64,000 nt of DNA from JAENVU01 sp963801105. GTDB lineage: Bacteria > Actinomycetota > Acidimicrobiia > IMCC26256 > JAENVU01. The stretch is from contig CAWDDH010000003.1 in the NCBI GenBank assembly GCA_963801105.1, positions 1,984,001-2,048,000 of the forward strand, written 5' to 3'. The stretch's first letter is position 1. Every line of letters begins with the position of its first letter. The position numbers were made by a program, and so were the translations under genes. Under the pieces are notes generated by a model. The model was not told the DNA's origin and did not search any database. It saw nothing but the letters and a program-made list of their open reading frames with translations. Of this stretch, positions 7,737 to 15,682 are shown one piece after another.

Positions 7737-8657
7737 ATGCCGATCGAGACCACCGAGAAGATCTGGATGAACGGCGAGCTGGTGCCGTGGGCCGACGCGC
7801 GCATCCACGTGCTCACCCATTCGCTCCACTACGGCACGGGCGTCTTCGAGGGGATCCGCGCGTACGAGACCGATCGGGGCGCGGCCGTGTTCCGCCTCAC
7901 CGACCACATCGAGCGACTCTTCAACTCCGCCAAGATCCTGATGATGGACCTGCCCTACACCGTCGACGAGCTGGTCCAGGCGACGAAGGAGACCGTGCGG
8001 GCAACGGGGTTGCCGAGCTGCTACATCCGACCGATCGCGTACTACGGGTACGGCGAGATGGGCCTCAACACCTTGCCGTGCAAGGTCGACGTGGCCATCG
8101 CCTGTTGGCCGTGGGGCGCCTATCTCGGGGACGACGCGGTGTCGAAGGGTGTCCGGATGAAGATCAGCTCCTGGGCGCGTCACGACCACAACGTGATGCC
8201 GCCCGCGTCGAAGACCACGGGGAACTACGTGAACTCGTCGCTCGCCAAGGTCGAGGCCCTCAAGGCGGGCTACGACGAGGCGATCATGCTCAACCCCGAC
8301 GGCTACGTGAGCGAGTGCACGGGCGAGAACATCTTCGTGGCCCGCAACGGCGTGCTCATCACCCCACCGATCTCGGCCGGCGCGCTCGAGGGCATCACCC
8401 AGGACTCCGTCAACACGATCGCGCGCGACCAGGGTTTCGAGGTCCGCGTGGACCATCTCACCCGCAGCGATCTCTACATCGCGGAGGAGATGTTCGTGTG
8501 CGGCACCGCGGCCGAGGTCAGCGCCGTGAACTCGGTCGACGACCGGAGCATCCCCTGCCCCGGCCCTCGGACCACCGTGATCGCGCAGGAGTACGCCAAG
8601 GCGGTCCGGGGTCAGACCGACAAGTACAAGACCTGGTGTGAGTATGTCGACGAGTGA
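7737..8657 (+). CDS. ilvE: Branched-chain amino acid aminotransferase
   Basis: Class IV PLP-dependent aminotransferase (306 aa), the last step of Ile, Val and Leu synthesis. Signatures are HSLHYGTGVFEGIRAYE near residue 30, the catalytic-lysine region PPASKTTGNYVNSSLAK near residues 155-170, DGYVSECTGENIFV, and the C-terminal LYIAEEMFVCGTAAEV. It starts at ATG 7737, 2 nt after the leuB stop, in an operon with leuB and cimA (its last codons overlap the cimA start). It falls under the Ile/Val attenuator upstream of leuB. Confidence 0.96.
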   Translation: MPIETTEKIWMNGELVPWADARIHVLTHSLHYGTGVFEGIRAYETDRGAAVFRLTDHIERLFNSAKILMMDLPYTVDELVQATKETVRATGLPSCYIRPIAYYGYGEMGLNTLPCKVDVAIACWPWGAYLGDDAVSKGVRMKISSWARHDHNVMPPASKTTGNYVNSSLAKVEALKAGYDEAIMLNPDGYVSECTGENIFVARNGVLITPPISAGALEGITQDSVNTIARDQGFEVRVDHLTRSDLYIAEEMFVCGTAAEVSAVNSVDDRSIPCPGPRTTVIAQEYAKAVRGQTDKYKTWCEYVDE

Positions 8658-10263
8658 CGCGACCACGAGGAAGGTCGAGATCTACGACACGACGCTGCGC
8701 GACGGCTCGCAGCTGGAAGGCATCTCGCTGACCGTCGACGACAAGCTCCGCATCGCCGAGCAGCTCGATTGGCTCGGTGTCGACTACATCGAGGCCGGCT
8801 GGCCGGGCGCGAACCCGAAGGACGACGAGCTGTTCCGCCGGGCGCGTAACGAGCTGCACCTCGCGACCAGCACGCTCGTGGCCTTCGGGATGACCCGACG
8901 CGCCAAGGGCAAGGTCGACTCGGACGACACCCTGCGCCACGTCGTCGAGGCGGGGACCGGCACGGTGTGCATTGTCGGGAAGTGCTGGGACTACCACGTG
9001 ACGGAGGCGCTCGGCACCACGCTCGACGAGGGCGTCGCGATGGTGACGGACTCGGTCGCCTACCTGAAGAGCCTGGGGCTGGAGGTGCTCTTCGACGCCG
9101 AGCACTTCTTCGACGGGTTCCGGGCGAACCCCGAGTTCAGCCTGCGGGTGCTCGAGGGCGCGGCTCAGGAAGGTGCGGACTGTCTGGTCCTCTGCGACAC
9201 GAACGGCGGGAGCCTTCCGTTCGACGTCGAGGACACGGTGCGCGCGGTTGTCGACTACGTGGGGACCGACGTGCGCATCGGCGTCCACCTCCACGACGAC
9301 ACCGGCTGTGGTGTGGCTAACGCGCTCGCCGGCGTCCGCGGCGGTGCGCAGCAGGTTCAGGGCACGATCAACGGGTACGGCGAGCGCACCGGCAACTGCA
9401 ACCTCACCACGATCATCCCGAACCTCACGTTGAAGATGGGCATCGAGACGTTGCCACCGGACCGCATGGAGCGGCTGACACCGGTCGCGCACCACGTGGC
9501 CGAGCTGGTGAACATGTCGCTGAACCCGCAGGCCGCCTACGTCGGGACGTCCGCGTTCGCACACAAGGCGGGTCTCCACGTGAGCGCGATCGCGAAGCGT
9601 CCCGATGCGTACGAGCACATCCCGCCGGACACGGTCGGCAACGGAACCCGCTTCGTCCTGTCCGAGCTGGCCGGGCGCTCGACCATCCAGCTCAAGGCGG
9701 CCGAGCTCGGCCTGGAGCTCGACGGCCCGACCGTCAACCAGGTGGTCGACACGCTGAAGCACCTCGAGCACGAGGGGTACCACTTCGAGGTCGCGGACGC
9801 GTCGCTCGAGCTGCTGATGCGCCGCGCCGGGGGATGGGAGCCGGGGTGGTTCCGGGTCGAGTCCTTCCGGGTCGTGACCGACGACGCCAGCCCGACCACG
9901 AGCGCGGGTCAGGCGCCCGACGGCGTGCTGACCGAGGCGACGATCAAGGTCTGGATCGGCGACGACCGCGTCATCGCGACCGAGGAGGGCAACGGACCGG
10001 TCAACGCACTGGACCGGGCGCTGCGGCGCGCGCTCGAGGGCCGGTACCCCGCCCTCGACCGACTCCACCTCACCGACTACAAGGTCCGGGTCCTCGACAC
10101 CGAGAAGGGCACCGGCGCGATCACCCGCGTCCTGCTCGACAGCACCGACGGCGAGGAGTCGTGGACGACCATCGGCGTCAGTGAGAACATCATCGAGGCG
10201 AGCTGGCAGGCGCTCTCGGACTCCATCGTCTTTGGCTTGCTCCGGGCCGAGGTCCGCGGGTAG
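8644..10263 (+). CDS. cimA: (R)-citramalate synthase
   Basis: DRE-TIM family acyl-CoA-dependent synthase (539 aa) condensing pyruvate and acetyl-CoA to citramalate, the threonine-independent entry to isoleucine. Visible are the DRE motif YDTTLRDGSQLEGIS near residue 15, the metal site VHLHDDTGCGVANALAG, GTINGYGERTGNCNL, and the C-terminal LeuA-dimer allosteric domain (~400-539). The length and the NMSLNPQAAYVGTSAFAHKA segment favour CimA over LeuA. ATG 8644 lies within the end of ilvE (14-nt overlap); a GTG at 8638 is an alternative. The C-terminal domain probably provides isoleucine feedback, alongside the operon's leader attenuation. Confidence 0.9.
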   Translation: MSTSDATTRKVEIYDTTLRDGSQLEGISLTVDDKLRIAEQLDWLGVDYIEAGWPGANPKDDELFRRARNELHLATSTLVAFGMTRRAKGKVDSDDTLRHVVEAGTGTVCIVGKCWDYHVTEALGTTLDEGVAMVTDSVAYLKSLGLEVLFDAEHFFDGFRANPEFSLRVLEGAAQEGADCLVLCDTNGGSLPFDVEDTVRAVVDYVGTDVRIGVHLHDDTGCGVANALAGVRGGAQQVQGTINGYGERTGNCNLTTIIPNLTLKMGIETLPPDRMERLTPVAHHVAELVNMSLNPQAAYVGTSAFAHKAGLHVSAIAKRPDAYEHIPPDTVGNGTRFVLSELAGRSTIQLKAAELGLELDGPTVNQVVDTLKHLEHEGYHFEVADASLELLMRRAGGWEPGWFRVESFRVVTDDASPTTSAGQAPDGVLTEATIKVWIGDDRVIATEEGNGPVNALDRALRRALEGRYPALDRLHLTDYKVRVLDTEKGTGAITRVLLDSTDGEESWTTIGVSENIIEASWQALSDSIVFGLLRAEVRG

Positions 10264-10272
10264 CCATCAGCC

Positions 10273-10842
10273 GTGCCGACCGATCCCTTCGTCTCCACCC
10301 GTCTCGACGGCGAGCCCCGCCAGCAGCAGAACTTCGCTCCGGGCGTCCACATGCCGGCTGCGCAGGGTTGGCACGCGGATCGTCCCGGGGACGGCGGTGC
10401 TGTACGCGGTCCACTGGCCGGGACCCCCGGGCCGAACGTCGGCTTCGCGTTGGCCCTCGCCCGCCGGGTGCGCGACCGCTTCCGGCTCGAACCGGGGGAG
10501 CACGCCGACGACGCAGTCGCGGTGGTCGCCGAGCTTGCGATGAAGCGCGGGGCGAGCCTCGGCCGGGCCCCGTCCAAGCTGGACGTGGACTTCGCCATCG
10601 AGCTCCTCGGGTATGCGGGCGCGGCGCCCGAGGACGTCCGGCGTTGGCGCCCTCGTCTGGTGCGGGGCGCCGCCCACGACTACGTGGTCCGCCGCTCGAT
10701 CGCCGACACGGTCGGCGCGTCGCTGCTGAGGCTCCCGCTGTCCGACCTCCCCGAGCAGCTCGCCGCCGTGCGCGAGGCGATGGCGCAGGGTCGGATCGCG
10801 GGCGACGACGGGACCGCGACGCCCGCCGATCCGGACCGTTGA
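10273..10842 (+). CDS. Conserved hypothetical protein between cimA and gltX
   Basis: 189-aa soluble, Arg- and Asp-rich protein I do not recognise. It contains QQNFAPGVHMPAAQGWHADR near residues 20-40 and a C-terminal helical part (VGASLLRLPLSDLPEQLAAV). No signal peptide or membrane segment is visible. It starts at GTG 10273, 9 nt after cimA, and its stop overlaps the gltX TTG start (TTGA), so it is almost certainly co-transcribed with both. Codon use looks like its neighbours. No function is proposed. Confidence 0.65.
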   Translation: MPTDPFVSTRLDGEPRQQQNFAPGVHMPAAQGWHADRPGDGGAVRGPLAGTPGPNVGFALALARRVRDRFRLEPGEHADDAVAVVAELAMKRGASLGRAPSKLDVDFAIELLGYAGAAPEDVRRWRPRLVRGAAHDYVVRRSIADTVGASLLRLPLSDLPEQLAAVREAMAQGRIAGDDGTATPADPDR

Positions 10843-12255
10843 CCCGCGTCCGGTTCTCACCCGCGCCGAGCGGAGAGCTGCACGTCGGGAGCGCCCGGAC
10901 CGCGCTGTTCAACTGGCTCTACGCCCGGCACGTCGGCGGCTCGTTCCTCGTCCGCATCGAGGACACCGACGCGACGCGGACACGCGAGGAGTGGGTCGAC
11001 GCCGTGGGCGACACGCTGCGCTGGCTGGGGCTCGATTGGGACGAGACACCGTGGCGGCAGTCGCAGCGGCTGGAGGAGTACCGCGCCGCCGCGGACCGGC
11101 TGATCGCGTCGGGCCACGCGTACGAGTGCTTCGACACGCCGGAGGAGCTCGACGAGATGCACGCGTCGCGTCAGGCCGCGGGCCTGCCGCCCGGGTACGA
11201 CGGTCGCGGTCGGGACCTCACCGCCGCCGACCGGGCGCGCCTTGCCGCCGAGGGACGCCCGCGCACGGTGCGGTTCCGGACACCTGACACGGGTCGATCG
11301 AGTTTCACCGACATCGTGCGGGGCGAGGTGACCGTCGACTGGTCGACGATCTCGGACTTCGTGATCGTCCGCTCCGACGGCTCCCCCCTCTTCTTCCTGG
11401 CCAATGCCGTCGACGACCTCGCGATGGGCATCACCCACGTGATTCGCGGCGAGGACCTCATCGACACGACGCACCGGGTGCTCGCCATCCGGGCCGCGCT
11501 CGATCCGGGACCACCGCCGCAGTACGCGCACCTTCCGCTGATCCTGCAGGCCGACCGGTCGAAGCTCTCGAAACGTCACGGTGCGGTCGCGGTCGAGGAC
11601 TTCCGGGCGCGCGGCATCCTGCCCGAGGCGTTGTTCAACTACCTGGCGTTGCTCGGCTGGTCGCCCGAGGACGAGCGTGAGGTGCTGTCGCGCGACGAGC
11701 TCGCGACCGCGTTCGACCTCGAGCGGGTCACGCACTCCGCGGCGGTGTTCGACGAGAAGAAGCTGGAGTGGATCAACGGTGAGTGGATCCGGGCGATCGA
11801 GCTCGACGATCTCGTGGGGCGGCTGACGCCCCTCGCCCGCGAGCGGTACGGCGACGCGTTGCGCGAGGAGGACCTGCGGGCCGCGGCCGAGATCGGTCAG
11901 ACCCGCGCCACCACGCTCGTCGCGCTGGTGGACCAGATGGAGCTTCCTCGCGGCCGGCGACGACTTCGTGATCGCCGACGACGTCTGGCAGCAGGTCGCG
12001 GGGGTCCCCGCCGCGTCGGCCGTGCTCGACGCGGTGCACGCGCACGTGGAGTCGTGCGCGTGGGAGTTCGACGCGATCAAGGAGATGCTCGACCACATCA
12101 AGGCGCTCGGTGCGAAGCCGAAGAAGGTGATGCCGGTCCTGTACGTCGCAGTCGAGGGTCGCGCCGCAGGGCTGCCCCTGTTCGACTCGATGCTCCTGCT
12201 TGGCCGCGAGACCTCGCTCGCCCGGCTCCGCGCTGCCCGCGACCGCTTCGCCTGA
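10839..12255 (+). CDS. gltX: Glutamyl-tRNA synthetase, frameshifted near 11943
   Basis: Class I GluRS. Signatures are FSPAPSGELHVGSARTALF (HIGH region), the C-rich-loop region, RSKLSKRHGAV (KMSKS variant) and the anticodon-binding C-terminal part. The TTG start overlaps the previous stop. After ALVDQME (about 11940) the frame runs into Arg-rich nonsense. The expected continuation, FLAAGDDFVIADDVWQQVAG to LARLRAARDRFA, lies in the +1 frame to 12255, so one extra C near 11943 explains it. Because GluRS is normally essential, a sequencing or assembly error is the likelier cause. tRNA-Gln and tRNA-Glu follow at once, consistent with a non-discriminating enzyme plus GatCAB (inference). Confidence 0.9.
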
Positions 12256-12293
12256 CCAGGCGATCCGCTTCCGGGTCGGCGGAGCCCGGGCGC

Positions 12294-12299
12294 TATGCT
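12294..12299 (+). promoter_or_regulatory. -10 element of the tRNA-Gln/tRNA-Glu unit
   Basis: TATGCT at 12294-12299 lies 12 nt before the first base of tRNA-Gln, the right distance for a tRNA promoter. The -35 is unclear. Confidence 0.4.
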
Positions 12300-12311
12300 C
12301 GCCGCTCCCAT

Positions 12312-12383
12312 TCGGGGGTGGTGTAATCGGCAACACAACAGGTTCTGGTCCTGTGATTGGGGGTTCGAGTCCTCCCCCCCGAG
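12312..12383 (+). tRNA. tRNA-Gln(CUG)
   Basis: Full cloverleaf: acceptor TCGGGGG/CCCCCGA, a 4-bp D stem GTGT/ACAC, an anticodon stem ACAGG/CCTGT with loop TTCTGGT (anticodon CTG), a 4-nt variable loop, and the T arm GGGGG-TTCGAGT-CCTCC. The discriminator is G, and CCA is encoded at 12384-12386. Confidence 0.95.
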
Positions 12384-12412
12384 CCATTCGGAGCGATGCT
12401 CCGGAGCAGCCT

Positions 12413-12485
12413 GGCCCCGTCGTCTAGTGGCCTAGGACGCCGCCCTCTCAAGGCGGTAACGGCAGTTCGAATCTGCTCGGGGCTG
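12413..12485 (+). tRNA. tRNA-Glu(CUC)
   Basis: Full cloverleaf: acceptor GGCCCCG/CGGGGCT (first pair G-T), an anticodon stem CCGCC/GGCGG with loop CTCTCAA (anticodon CTC), and a T loop TTCGAAT. The discriminator is G; the following bases are CAA, so CCA is not encoded. It lies 29 nt after the 3' end of tRNA-Gln. Confidence 0.95.
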
Positions 12486-12491
12486 CAACCC

Positions 12492-12519
12492 GAAGCCCGG
12501 GACCCCGGTCCCGGGCTTC
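12492..12519 (+). terminator. Hairpin after tRNA-Glu
   Basis: Perfect 11-bp stem GAAGCCCGGGA (12492-12502) / TCCCGGGCTTC (12509-12519) with a 6-nt loop. There is no T tract after it, so it would be a U-less terminator or a processing boundary. Confidence 0.5.
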
Positions 12520-13128
12520 GTCGCGTACGACGACGCGACTCTGTTGGCGTCCGACTCACGCGCGTCGGTGCATCACGCGTGTCGTACTTGCCGCGCGATC
12601 GCGCGTATCGGCGTGCGGTTCGGTCGTTTGCGAGTTTTTTTTCCAATGCCCGTGTGCACGCGCGATCACGCGTGCACACGCGCGACGGCGCGATTGCACC
12701 AGCGACGCGCGCGTCGACGAATTTCACTGCGCGTGAGGAATCGACCGTGAAACCTTCGTATTGGTCGACGTAGCGCGCGTGTTCAGACCATGCGCGTGTC
12801 GCGCGTGTGGATGCGCGAGCATGGTGTTCGTGCAAGTTGCGCGTCGCGTCTGGTCGCGATCGATCGCGAAGGGCGGAGGAAATGCTTGACCTCGCGCTAC
12901 GAATAGGTTTCCATGCTCAGGACGGCGGGCAGCGGAGTGCCACGACACGTCGTAAGCAGTCGATGAGATCGCACAGTTCGCGAACGAAGAGGATCACGAA
13001 CGCAGTGCAATGAGATCGCGGTGATCGAGTTGTGGGACGCGCAGCGTTCCCCGTCACCGTGAGCGCGAGCTGATCGAGTCGCAATCGACTCGCTTGGCTT
13101 CGCTTCCACGAGACACCGAAAGAAGAGG
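12520..13128. other. Palindrome-dense non-coding stretch
   Basis: About 600 nt without a credible gene; the short open frames here have no homology and poor codon use. It is packed with CG-rich palindromes: CGCGCGATCGCGCG (12592-12605), a 12-bp inverted repeat CGTGTGCACGCG / CGCGTGCACACG around 6 nt (12651-12680), and TCGCGATCGATCGCGA (12854-12869). A run of eight T lies at 12635-12642. TTGACC at 12886-12891 could be a -35 for the lysine-rich gene downstream, but no good -10 sits at the right spacing. Alternating purine-pyrimidine runs could favour Z-DNA. Confidence 0.5.
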
Positions 13129-13134
13129 GTGACG

Positions 13135-13560
13135 ATGCCTCCGGCAAAGCGAACCACCAAGAAGGCGGCCAAGAAGGCTCCCGCCAAGCGGAAGGCCGCG
13201 AAGAAGGCTCCCGCGAAGCGCAAGGCGACCAAGAAGGCTGCGAAGCGCAAGGCTCCCGCGAAGCGCAAGGCGACCAAGAAGGCTGCGAAGCGCAAGGCTC
13301 CTGCCAAGCGCAAGGCGACCAAGAAGGCTGCGAAGCGCAAGGCTCCTGCCAAGCGCAAGGCGACCAAGAAGGCTGCGAAGCGCAAGGCTCCTGCCAAGCG
13401 CAAGGCGACCAAGAAGGCTGCGAAGCGCAAGGCTCCTGCCAAGCGCAAGGCGACCAAGAAGGCTGCGAAGCGCAAGGCTCCTGCCAAGCGCAAGGCGACC
13501 AAGAAGGCTGCGAAGCGCAAGGCTCCTGCCAAGCGCAAGGCGACCAAGAAGCGTCGGTAG
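13135..13560 (+). CDS. Lysine-rich repeat, histone H1-like DNA-binding protein
   Basis: 141-aa protein made almost only of Lys, Ala, Arg, Pro and Thr. After a short N-terminus (MPPAKRTTKKAAKK) come seven near-identical 15-residue repeats of the type KATKKAAKRKAPAKR, ending KATKKRR. This is the composition of histone H1 tails and of HU/HupB C-terminal tails, but no HU fold is present. It probably binds DNA or RNA non-specifically (inference). ATG 13135 has AGAAGAGGG upstream. A long non-coding region lies in front and a perfect 13-bp terminator behind, so it is monocistronic. Long open frames on the opposite strand are by-products of the repeat. Confidence 0.8.
   Translation: MPPAKRTTKKAAKKAPAKRKAAKKAPAKRKATKKAAKRKAPAKRKATKKAAKRKAPAKRKATKKAAKRKAPAKRKATKKAAKRKAPAKRKATKKAAKRKAPAKRKATKKAAKRKAPAKRKATKKAAKRKAPAKRKATKKRR
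13222..13536 (+). repeat. Seven tandem 45-bp repeats inside the lysine-rich gene
   Basis: Seven consecutive 45-bp units, each encoding 15 aa and differing mainly at a few third positions (for example ctcccg versus ctcctg). Near-identity at DNA level points to recent expansion or gene conversion. Confidence 0.9.
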
Positions 13561-13580
13561 TCGACACCACGGCGTGTGCA

Positions 13581-13611
13581 ATCGGGGGGAGGCGATCAGC
13601 CTCCCCCCGAT
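13581..13611 (+). terminator. Strong hairpin after the lysine-rich gene
   Basis: Perfect 13-bp stem ATCGGGGGGAGGC (13581-13593) / GCCTCCCCCCGAT (13599-13611) with loop GATCA. It has no T tract. It also lies just past the 3' end of the convergent PIG-L gene, so it may work in both directions. Confidence 0.7.
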
Positions 13612-13641
13612 GCGCGTCCGGGCCCGGGCGTGCGGGCCGGA

Positions 13642-14364
13642 TTACAGGTCGGCGAGCAGACGGAACGCCTCGGCCGGGGGACCACCGCGTCCGGCGTCCA
13701 CCGCCCGTGCGGTGATGCGATCGCGGAACGCATCGGTTGCCGCGGCGACGTCACCGTCGGATTCGTCGATCCCCATCGTCGACCGCCACTGGCTGCGGTG
13801 ACACAGCAGCGCCGCGACCTTGGTCGGCAGTGCGTCGCCGACCGGCTCGAGGTGGTCGGGCTCGTCGGCCTCGAACAGCAGCAGCGCGTCCGGTCGGTGA
13901 TGGCGTCCGCCGAGTCCGGGGAAGAAGTGCGGATCGCGCGCCGCGACGACCCCGTCGACGGTCGCCCATCCGGCGTGCCGGTGATCCGGGTGGAGCCGGT
14001 AGCGCTTCCACGGGTCGTGACCGAGGACGACGTCCGGGCGGACCTCACGGATGGTGCGGCACACGACCGCGCGGGTCGCCTCACCGCTCTCGAGTTCGCC
14101 GTCGACGAACCCCGCGAAATGGAGCCGGCCACCACCGAGTGCCGCGCCCGCGGCGCGGGCTTCGCGCATCCGGGTCTCGATCAGCCGGCTGAGGTCGTCG
14201 CGCGCGTCCCACGTGCCCTTCGAGCCGTCGGTGAGCACGAGCAGGTGGAGCTCGGTGCCGGCGCCGGCCCAGCGTGCGAGTGTCGCGCCGCATCCGAACT
14301 CGATGTCGTCGGGATGCGCGCCGACGGCCAGAACGCGTGCGGGGAGAGCGAGTGGTCCGGTCAC
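13642..14364 (-). CDS. PIG-L family N-deacetylase
   Basis: 240-aa zinc-dependent LmbE/PIG-L deacetylase. The metal-binding AVGAHPDDIEFGCGATLA lies near residues 10-28 and the HPDHRHAGWATVDGVV region near residue 127. Known members remove acetyl groups from GlcNAc-type substrates (mycothiol MshB, Mca, GlcNAc-PI). The substrate here is not readable; the length and lack of MshB-specific features leave it open. GTG 14364 overlaps the cofC stop (GTGA), so it is co-translated with cofC, which might hint at a sugar or cofactor-related role. A separate Mca is encoded at 51.7 kb. Confidence 0.85.
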   Translation of the reverse strand: MTGPLALPARVLAVGAHPDDIEFGCGATLARWAGAGTELHLLVLTDGSKGTWDARDDLSRLIETRMREARAAGAALGGGRLHFAGFVDGELESGEATRAVVCRTIREVRPDVVLGHDPWKRYRLHPDHRHAGWATVDGVVAARDPHFFPGLGGRHHRPDALLLFEADEPDHLEPVGDALPTKVAALLCHRSQWRSTMGIDESDGDVAAATDAFRDRITARAVDAGRGGPPAEAFRLLADL

Positions 14365-14957
14365 GACGGGATCGGGACCCCGGCGAGGTCGGACGGCACG
14401 TCCACGTCGTAGCCGAGATCCGGATCGCGCACGACCCGGACGGCGAGCCCGAGCCGGCGGGCTTCGGCCGCGTGTCGCCGCGCGGATGCCGGGCCGTAGG
14501 CGAACCGGAAGTCGGCCGCGTTCGGCACGACGAGCACCGGGGTGCCGTCGTCGCGGTGGCAGGGGACGATCGTGACCGAGGTGGTCGTGCCCCCGAGCCC
14601 CGCGAGGGCGCCGTGCCCGGCACGCGGCAGGTCCGCGTGCGCGACGACGGTCCGGGCGAACCCCTGCCGGCGCAGCTCGTCCCGCCCGGCGGCCACCGCG
14701 CCGTCGAGGCCGGTGCCCGGATCGGCGAGGGTGGTGATCGCACGCGCGTCGGCCCACGCGAGCACCTCGGGTGCCGAGGTCACGACGAGCACGGCCAGCG
14801 CACCCGAGGCGGCGATGACGGTCTCGGCCATGGTCCGGGCGAGGTCGGCGCGACCGTCGGGATCGAGCGCGTCGGCCAGGCGGACATTGCCCGACGTGAA
14901 CGCCCGGATCGGGATCACCACGCCGGCGTGACGTGTGCGACCGGGGAAGGGCTCCAT
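14361..14957 (-). CDS. cofC: 2-phospho-L-lactate (phosphoenolpyruvate) guanylyltransferase
   Basis: 198-aa nucleotidyltransferase of coenzyme F420 biosynthesis (CofC/FbiD), activating phospholactate or PEP with GTP. The N-terminus HAGVVIPIRAFTSGNVRLAD matches the family's IPVK-type start (K replaced by R). Further motifs are VVAHADLPRA, DGTPVLVVPNAADFRFAYGP and the C-terminal DVDVPSDLA. It starts at ATG 14957. The gene is coupled to the PIG-L deacetylase and divergent from plsC (23-nt gap between the starts). It indicates that the organism makes F420, in line with the F420-type oxidoreductases at 26.3 and 60.2 kb. Confidence 0.85.
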   Translation of the reverse strand: MEPFPGRTRHAGVVIPIRAFTSGNVRLADALDPDGRADLARTMAETVIAASGALAVLVVTSAPEVLAWADARAITTLADPGTGLDGAVAAGRDELRRQGFARTVVAHADLPRAGHGALAGLGGTTTSVTIVPCHRDDGTPVLVVPNAADFRFAYGPASARRHAAEARRLGLAVRVVRDPDLGYDVDVPSDLAGVPIPS

Positions 14958-14966
14958 GGGGCTGCG

Positions 14967-14972
14967 TATGCT
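14967..14972 (+). promoter_or_regulatory. -10 element of plsC-gpsA
   Basis: TATGCT at 14967-14972 ends 8 nt before GTG 14981, predicting a leaderless mRNA. It lies next to the divergent cofC start. Confidence 0.5.
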
Positions 14973-14980
14973 ACCGGCCC

Positions 14981-15682
14981 GTGGAGCCCGTCTTCGATGC
15001 TGTGCGCGGCGCCCTCTACCCCTTCGTGCACCTCGGGGTGCAGTGGCACGTCGAGGGCGTCGAGCACATCCCGGCGTCGGGCCCGGTCATCCTCGCGTCC
15101 AACCACGTCTCGTACCTCGATCCGCTGGTCCTCGCGTACGTGGCCCTGAAACAGGGCCGGCGCACCCGCTTCCTCGCGAAGGACGAGCTCTTCGCCAAGA
15201 AGGGGCTGGGTGCCATCCTGCGCGGGATGCACCAGATCCCCGTGAGCCGCGGGACTGCCGACGCCGCGGGCTCGCTCGTCGCCGCGGAGTCCGCGCTCCG
15301 AGCGGGTCGTTGCGTGACCGTGTTCCCGGAGGGCACGATCTCGCTCGACCTCGAACCCATGGTCGCCAAGACGGGTACGGCCCGGCTCGCCGCCGCGACC
15401 GGCGTGGCAGTCGTGCCGATCGGGCTCTGGGGGCTGCAGCGGGTCATGTTCAAGGGTCGCAAGCCGCGCTGGCGCACGGGGATCGCCGAGACGGTCACGA
15501 TCGGTGCCCCGCTCGCGGTGGGGTCTGCCGAGGACACTGCCGGCGCGACCGATCGCATCATGGCGGCGATCTGCGCGGAGGTGGCCGACGCGCGGGCGCG
15601 CTACCCACAGTCACCGGCGCCGGCCGAAGGCGACTGGTGGGTACGAGCGCCCGAGACCGCGGTGCTCCGGAGCTGTCGGTGA
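14981..15682 (+). CDS. plsC: 1-acyl-sn-glycerol-3-phosphate acyltransferase
   Basis: 233-aa PlsC-type acyltransferase making phosphatidic acid at the membrane. The acyl-acceptor motif VILASNHVSYLDPLVLAY (NHxxxxD, residues ~36-53) and the phosphate-binding FPEGTISLDLEPM (~112-124) are clear. I start at GTG 14981, 8 nt after TATGCT; longer upstream frames cross the cofC promoter. Its stop overlaps the gpsA GTG (GTGA). The plsC-gpsA pair supplies and uses glycerol-3-phosphate in phospholipid synthesis, so the operon is functionally coherent. Confidence 0.92.
   Translation: MEPVFDAVRGALYPFVHLGVQWHVEGVEHIPASGPVILASNHVSYLDPLVLAYVALKQGRRTRFLAKDELFAKKGLGAILRGMHQIPVSRGTADAAGSLVAAESALRAGRCVTVFPEGTISLDLEPMVAKTGTARLAAATGVAVVPIGLWGLQRVMFKGRKPRWRTGIAETVTIGAPLAVGSAEDTAGATDRIMAAICAEVADARARYPQSPAPAEGDWWVRAPETAVLRSCR

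Noticed and set aside
12635..12680. Intrinsic terminator made of the T8 run and the 12-bp inverted repeat
   Set aside because: The T run is upstream of the hairpin on the plus strand, and on the minus strand the hairpin is followed by A rather than T, so neither orientation fits.
12897..13581. Long open frames opposite the lysine-rich gene (repeats of the RLAGALRFAAFLVAL type)
   Set aside because: They are the complement of the 45-bp repeat; lysine codons leave the other strand free of stops. There is no Shine-Dalgarno or homology.
14364..14757. N-terminal extension of the PIG-L gene through cofC
   Set aside because: It would overlap cofC in another frame; the GTGA overlap at 14361-14364 marks the true start.
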